A DNA stretch of 7,916 bases from Acidobacteriota bacterium (lineage in GTDB: Bacteria; Acidobacteriota; UBA6911): the NCBI GenBank assembly GCA_023265215.1, contig JAHFUH010000239.1, positions 1 to 7,916 of the forward strand. The letters are read 5' to 3'. Each line of letters starts with the position of its first letter. The stretch's first letter is position 1. Of the stretch, positions 5,626 through 7,916 are shown piece by piece. Position numbers and translations under genes: made by a program. The notes under the pieces are model-generated. The model made no database searches, had not been told where the DNA came from, and was given only the letters and a program-made list of their open reading frames with translations.

Positions 5626-7305
5626 ATGCAATATCAAGTTCTTGCTCGCAAGTGGCGCCCACAAAACTTCCATGAACTCGTAGGGCAGGAGCATGTCTCT
5701 CGCACTTTGACGAACGCTCTTCAAAGCGGACGCGTTGCCCACGCCTTTCTTTTCTCCGGGCCAAGAGGCAGCGGGAAGACGACTACCGCCCGAATTCTGG
5801 CAAAAGCGCTGAACTGCCATGGCGGCAAGCCGGGTGAGCCGTGTGGAACCTGCGTCGCCTGCGTTGAAATTGCGGCGGGCAACTGCATGGATGTACTTGA
5901 GATCGACGCTGCTTCGAATACGGGAGTGGACAATGTCCGCCAGTTGATTGAACAAGCACGCTATAATCCCGCACGCGATCGAAACAAGGTTTTTATTATC
6001 GACGAAGTCCACATGCTTAGCAGTTCAGCATTTGCAGCGCTCTTGAAGACTCTCGAGGAACCGCCGGAACATGTAATTTTTATTATGGCAACTACGGAGT
6101 ATCACAAGATTCCTGCCACTATTTTGTCTCGTTGCCAACAGTACAGCTTTAAGCTTATCCAGTATCCACTGATAATGGAACGTTTGCGGAGCATATGCGA
6201 GGCGGAGGGGATTCAAATCAGCAATGCCGCTCTCGAACAGGTTGTTTTCTCAAGCGGCGGAAGCATGCGCGATGCAATGTCTGCCCTGGATCAAGTTATC
6301 GCATTCAGTGGCTCCCAAGTGCATGACGAGGATGTCGCTTCGCTGCTTGGATTGGTTGAACCGAAAATCCTGAGTCGGACCGTGCGGGCAATTGCGCAAG
6401 GCAATCTAGCCGTTATACTCAACGAAATAAAAGATTTGGCGGAAGCCGGACAGGACTTGAACAATTTCTGCCGCCGCCTTTCAGGTCAATTCAGAAACCT
6501 GATGGTTTTGAAAGCCGGGATTGATGATCCCGGACTTTTGGGCATCCCGGGAAGTCTTCTTCCTGAGCTTCGGGAGCAAGCCGAATTTTTCTCAAAGGAG
6601 GATTTGCTGCGCCTGTTCGATTCGTTTCAGAAAATCGAAACCGCAATGAAATATTCGACGCAGGTTCGGTTTCAGCTCGAGATGGGATTGATTGAGCTTT
6701 CCCAAATAGCAAAGCTCCGTCCGCTGGAAGATCTTATAGCCGAGCTTTCCGCGCGGACGGAAGAAGAGCCTGTAAGATCCGAGGTTGCAAGGCCCAATAA
6801 AGATGTGGAACGCAAGCCGGTCACTCCAGCGGCGCCTGCAAATCCACCTCCTGCGGCTCTCAAACCTCAAATTTCAGTGGATCCGGCCGAATACTCTCTT
6901 TTGGAAAACAGCGGGGCATTGGATTCGAAAAGTTTGTTGCTGAAGATTGCGGACGGGGTCGGGCGCGAAGCCCTCGAATCGGTGCTGCAGGGCATGGGGG
7001 GAGCCCGGCTTCAGGAAGATAAGGTCATAATTGACCCAGGAACGGCGAATGAGTTTTTCCGCAAACAGGTCAAAGAAAACCTCCCGGTTATAACGCAAGC
7101 TGCAGCCAAAATACTTGGGAAAAAAGTCACAGTTCTGCTCGGAGAATTGGCCGCCTCCGAACCACAGGGCCCGCAGGGAATCAAACCTGAAAACCGCGCA
7201 CCCGACGAAATGGATATTCTGGAGAAAGCCAAGCGCGAGCCCATTGTAAAATCATTCATTGACGTTTTCCCGGGACGCGTCAAGGCTGAAAAAATAGACC
7301 AATGA
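5626..7305 (+). CDS. dnaX: DNA polymerase III subunit tau (clamp-loader ATPase DnaX)
   Basis: DnaX is the motor of the clamp loader, which opens the beta clamp on primed DNA, and tau ties the polymerase cores to the helicase. The 559-residue product starts MQYQVLARKWRP, the standard DnaX N-terminus, which selects the ATG at 5626. A GTG at 5593 in the same frame would lie inside the SRP RNA. Visible motifs are Walker A GPRGSGKTT (45-53), four zinc-binding cysteines (C64, C73, C76, C79), Walker B with DEVH (126-129), sensor 1 around ATTEYHKIP (155-163), the arginine-finger motif SRC (168-170) and sensor 2 GGSMRDAMS (211-219). Domain III ends near 365. A Pro/Ala/charged linker (about 375-420) leads to the tau-specific C-terminal region (about 430-555). 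No convincing slippery heptamer for a short gamma form was found. There is no Shine-Dalgarno upstream, and the stop overlaps recR. Confidence 0.96.
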   Translation: MQYQVLARKWRPQNFHELVGQEHVSRTLTNALQSGRVAHAFLFSGPRGSGKTTTARILAKALNCHGGKPGEPCGTCVACVEIAAGNCMDVLEIDAASNTGVDNVRQLIEQARYNPARDRNKVFIIDEVHMLSSSAFAALLKTLEEPPEHVIFIMATTEYHKIPATILSRCQQYSFKLIQYPLIMERLRSICEAEGIQISNAALEQVVFSSGGSMRDAMSALDQVIAFSGSQVHDEDVASLLGLVEPKILSRTVRAIAQGNLAVILNEIKDLAEAGQDLNNFCRRLSGQFRNLMVLKAGIDDPGLLGIPGSLLPELREQAEFFSKEDLLRLFDSFQKIETAMKYSTQVRFQLEMGLIELSQIAKLRPLEDLIAELSARTEEEPVRSEVARPNKDVERKPVTPAAPANPPPAALKPQISVDPAEYSLLENSGALDSKSLLLKIADGVGREALESVLQGMGGARLQEDKVIIDPGTANEFFRKQVKENLPVITQAAAKILGKKVTVLLGELAASEPQGPQGIKPENRAPDEMDILEKAKREPIVKSFIDVFPGRVKAEKIDQ

Positions 7306-7901
7306 GCGATTACGCAGAGCCAATCGAACGTCTGATCGATGAATTCCGGAGGCTGCCGGGCATTGGTGCAAAAAGCGCCCAACGTTTAGCTTACAGTATT
7401 ATGCGCCGTCCCAGGGAGGATTCCGAGCGCCTGAGCCGCGCCATTCTGGAAGTAAAAGAGAGGATCCGGTTCTGCTCGCGATGCAATAATTTCTCGGATC
7501 GGGATCCCTGCCATTACTGCAGCAATACCGGACGATCCAATGAAATAATCTGCGTTGTGGAAGAGCCATTTGACATTCTCGCCGTCGAGAAAACGCGCGA
7601 GTATCACGGGCAATATCACGTTCTGCATGGTGCTCTTTCGCCGATTAATGGCGTCGGCCCCGAAGATCTCAAGCTTAAAAACCTGCTGGAACGATTAAGA
7701 GAAGGGAATGTGCGGGAAATTATCCTGGCGACCAATCCTAATGTTGAAGGCGAGGCGACCGCGATTTATCTCGCCAAGCTGCTGAAGCCCATTGGGGTTA
7801 AAGTGAGCCGCATTGCCTTGGGAGTGCCCGTCGGAAGCGACCTTGAATTTGTCGACGAAGTGACGATGTCCAAGGCGCTCGAACACCGCCACGAAATATA
7901 G
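7302..7901 (+). CDS. recR: Recombination mediator protein RecR
   Basis: RecR acts with RecO (and RecF) to load RecA on SSB-coated single-stranded DNA at gaps during RecFOR repair. The 199-residue length is that of the whole family. In order it shows the N-terminal helix-hairpin-helix (LPGIGAKSAQRLA, 18-30), a C4 zinc finger (C58, C61, C70, C73), the Toprim domain with VVEEPFDILAVEKT (85-98) and ATNPNVEGEATA (143-154), and the C-terminal Walker-B-like segment GVPVGSDLEFVDEVTMSKAL (174-193). The ATG overlaps the dnaX stop by four bases (ATGA), and I see no good Shine-Dalgarno, so translation is probably coupled to dnaX. The ybaB/ebfC gene that normally separates dnaX and recR is absent. Confidence 0.97.
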   Translation: MSDYAEPIERLIDEFRRLPGIGAKSAQRLAYSIMRRPREDSERLSRAILEVKERIRFCSRCNNFSDRDPCHYCSNTGRSNEIICVVEEPFDILAVEKTREYHGQYHVLHGALSPINGVGPEDLKLKNLLERLREGNVREIILATNPNVEGEATAIYLAKLLKPIGVKVSRIALGVPVGSDLEFVDEVTMSKALEHRHEI

Positions 7902-7916
7902 TTACGAATTACGAGT
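7902..7916. repeat. Start of a possible heptamer repeat directly after recR
   Basis: The first base after the recR stop opens TTACGAA (7902-7908) followed by TTACGAG (7909-7915), two 7-bp units differing at the last base, and the window then ends. Two units are too few to be sure, but the pattern and its place right after a stop codon resemble the heptamer array at 647-674. Confidence 0.35.

Noticed and set aside
5587..6012. Minus-strand frame of 141 residues opposite ffs and dnaX
   Set aside because: It overlaps the SRP RNA and the Walker A/zinc region of dnaX, and no domain is visible; it is a shadow frame.
6595..6601. AAGGAGG inside dnaX as an internal ribosome-binding site or frameshift stimulator
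   Set aside because: No ATG or GTG follows at a useful distance and no slippery heptamer lies just downstream; it encodes ordinary residues (KED).
7117..7126. GGGAAAAAAG run in dnaX as a programmed frameshift site for a gamma form
   Set aside because: In the zero frame it reads GGG AAA AAA GTC, not the A|AAA|AAG phase of the E. coli site. It has only six A residues and lies near the C-terminus (residues 498-500), far past where gamma would end.

Overview
The window reads as chromosomal DNA of a Gram-negative (diderm) bacterium of moderate GC content. An RND pump with a lipoprotein adaptor needs two membranes, and the SRP RNA is of the short bacterial type without an Alu domain. I cannot name the phylum from sequence alone. 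The intergenic heptamer and inverted repeats and the Gly-rich RND loop recall environmental lineages such as Acidobacteriota or Desulfobacterota, but this is a guess. The content is mostly well-known genes; I did not find a clear new multi-gene system. The interest lies in gene junctions and in the repeat-rich non-coding DNA.

Layout. Bases 1-336 hold the 3' part of a HicB-family antitoxin gene with a C-terminal XRE-type helix-turn-helix; its start, and presumably hicA, lie before the window. An 18-bp tandem duplication crosses its stop codon. Bases 337-786 are non-coding and repeat-rich: a long imperfect hairpin (440-524), four heptamers (647-674), a GC-rich structured inverted repeat (677-737) and a small hairpin (740-754). 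On the minus strand, 5249-787 is a two-gene efflux operon: a lipoprotein periplasmic adaptor (MFP/HlyD family), then a 1038-residue RND permease, joined by an ATGA overlap. No outer-membrane TolC-like gene is present.

Bases 5250-5514 separate this operon from a divergent plus-strand housekeeping block: SRP RNA (ffs, 5515-5620), dnaX (5626-7305) and recR (7302-7901). The ffs-dnaX-recR order is a classic bacterial arrangement, but here the ybaB/ebfC gene usually found between dnaX and recR is absent and the two genes overlap by 4 bp. The dnaX ATG lies only 5 nt after the predicted 3' end of the SRP RNA, with no Shine-Dalgarno sequence between them.

How they work together. The adaptor and permease would form the inner-membrane and periplasmic parts of a proton-driven tripartite exporter. 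The divergent block serves protein targeting (SRP RNA), the replicative clamp loader (DnaX) and recombinational repair (RecR). The HicB gene is unrelated to either.
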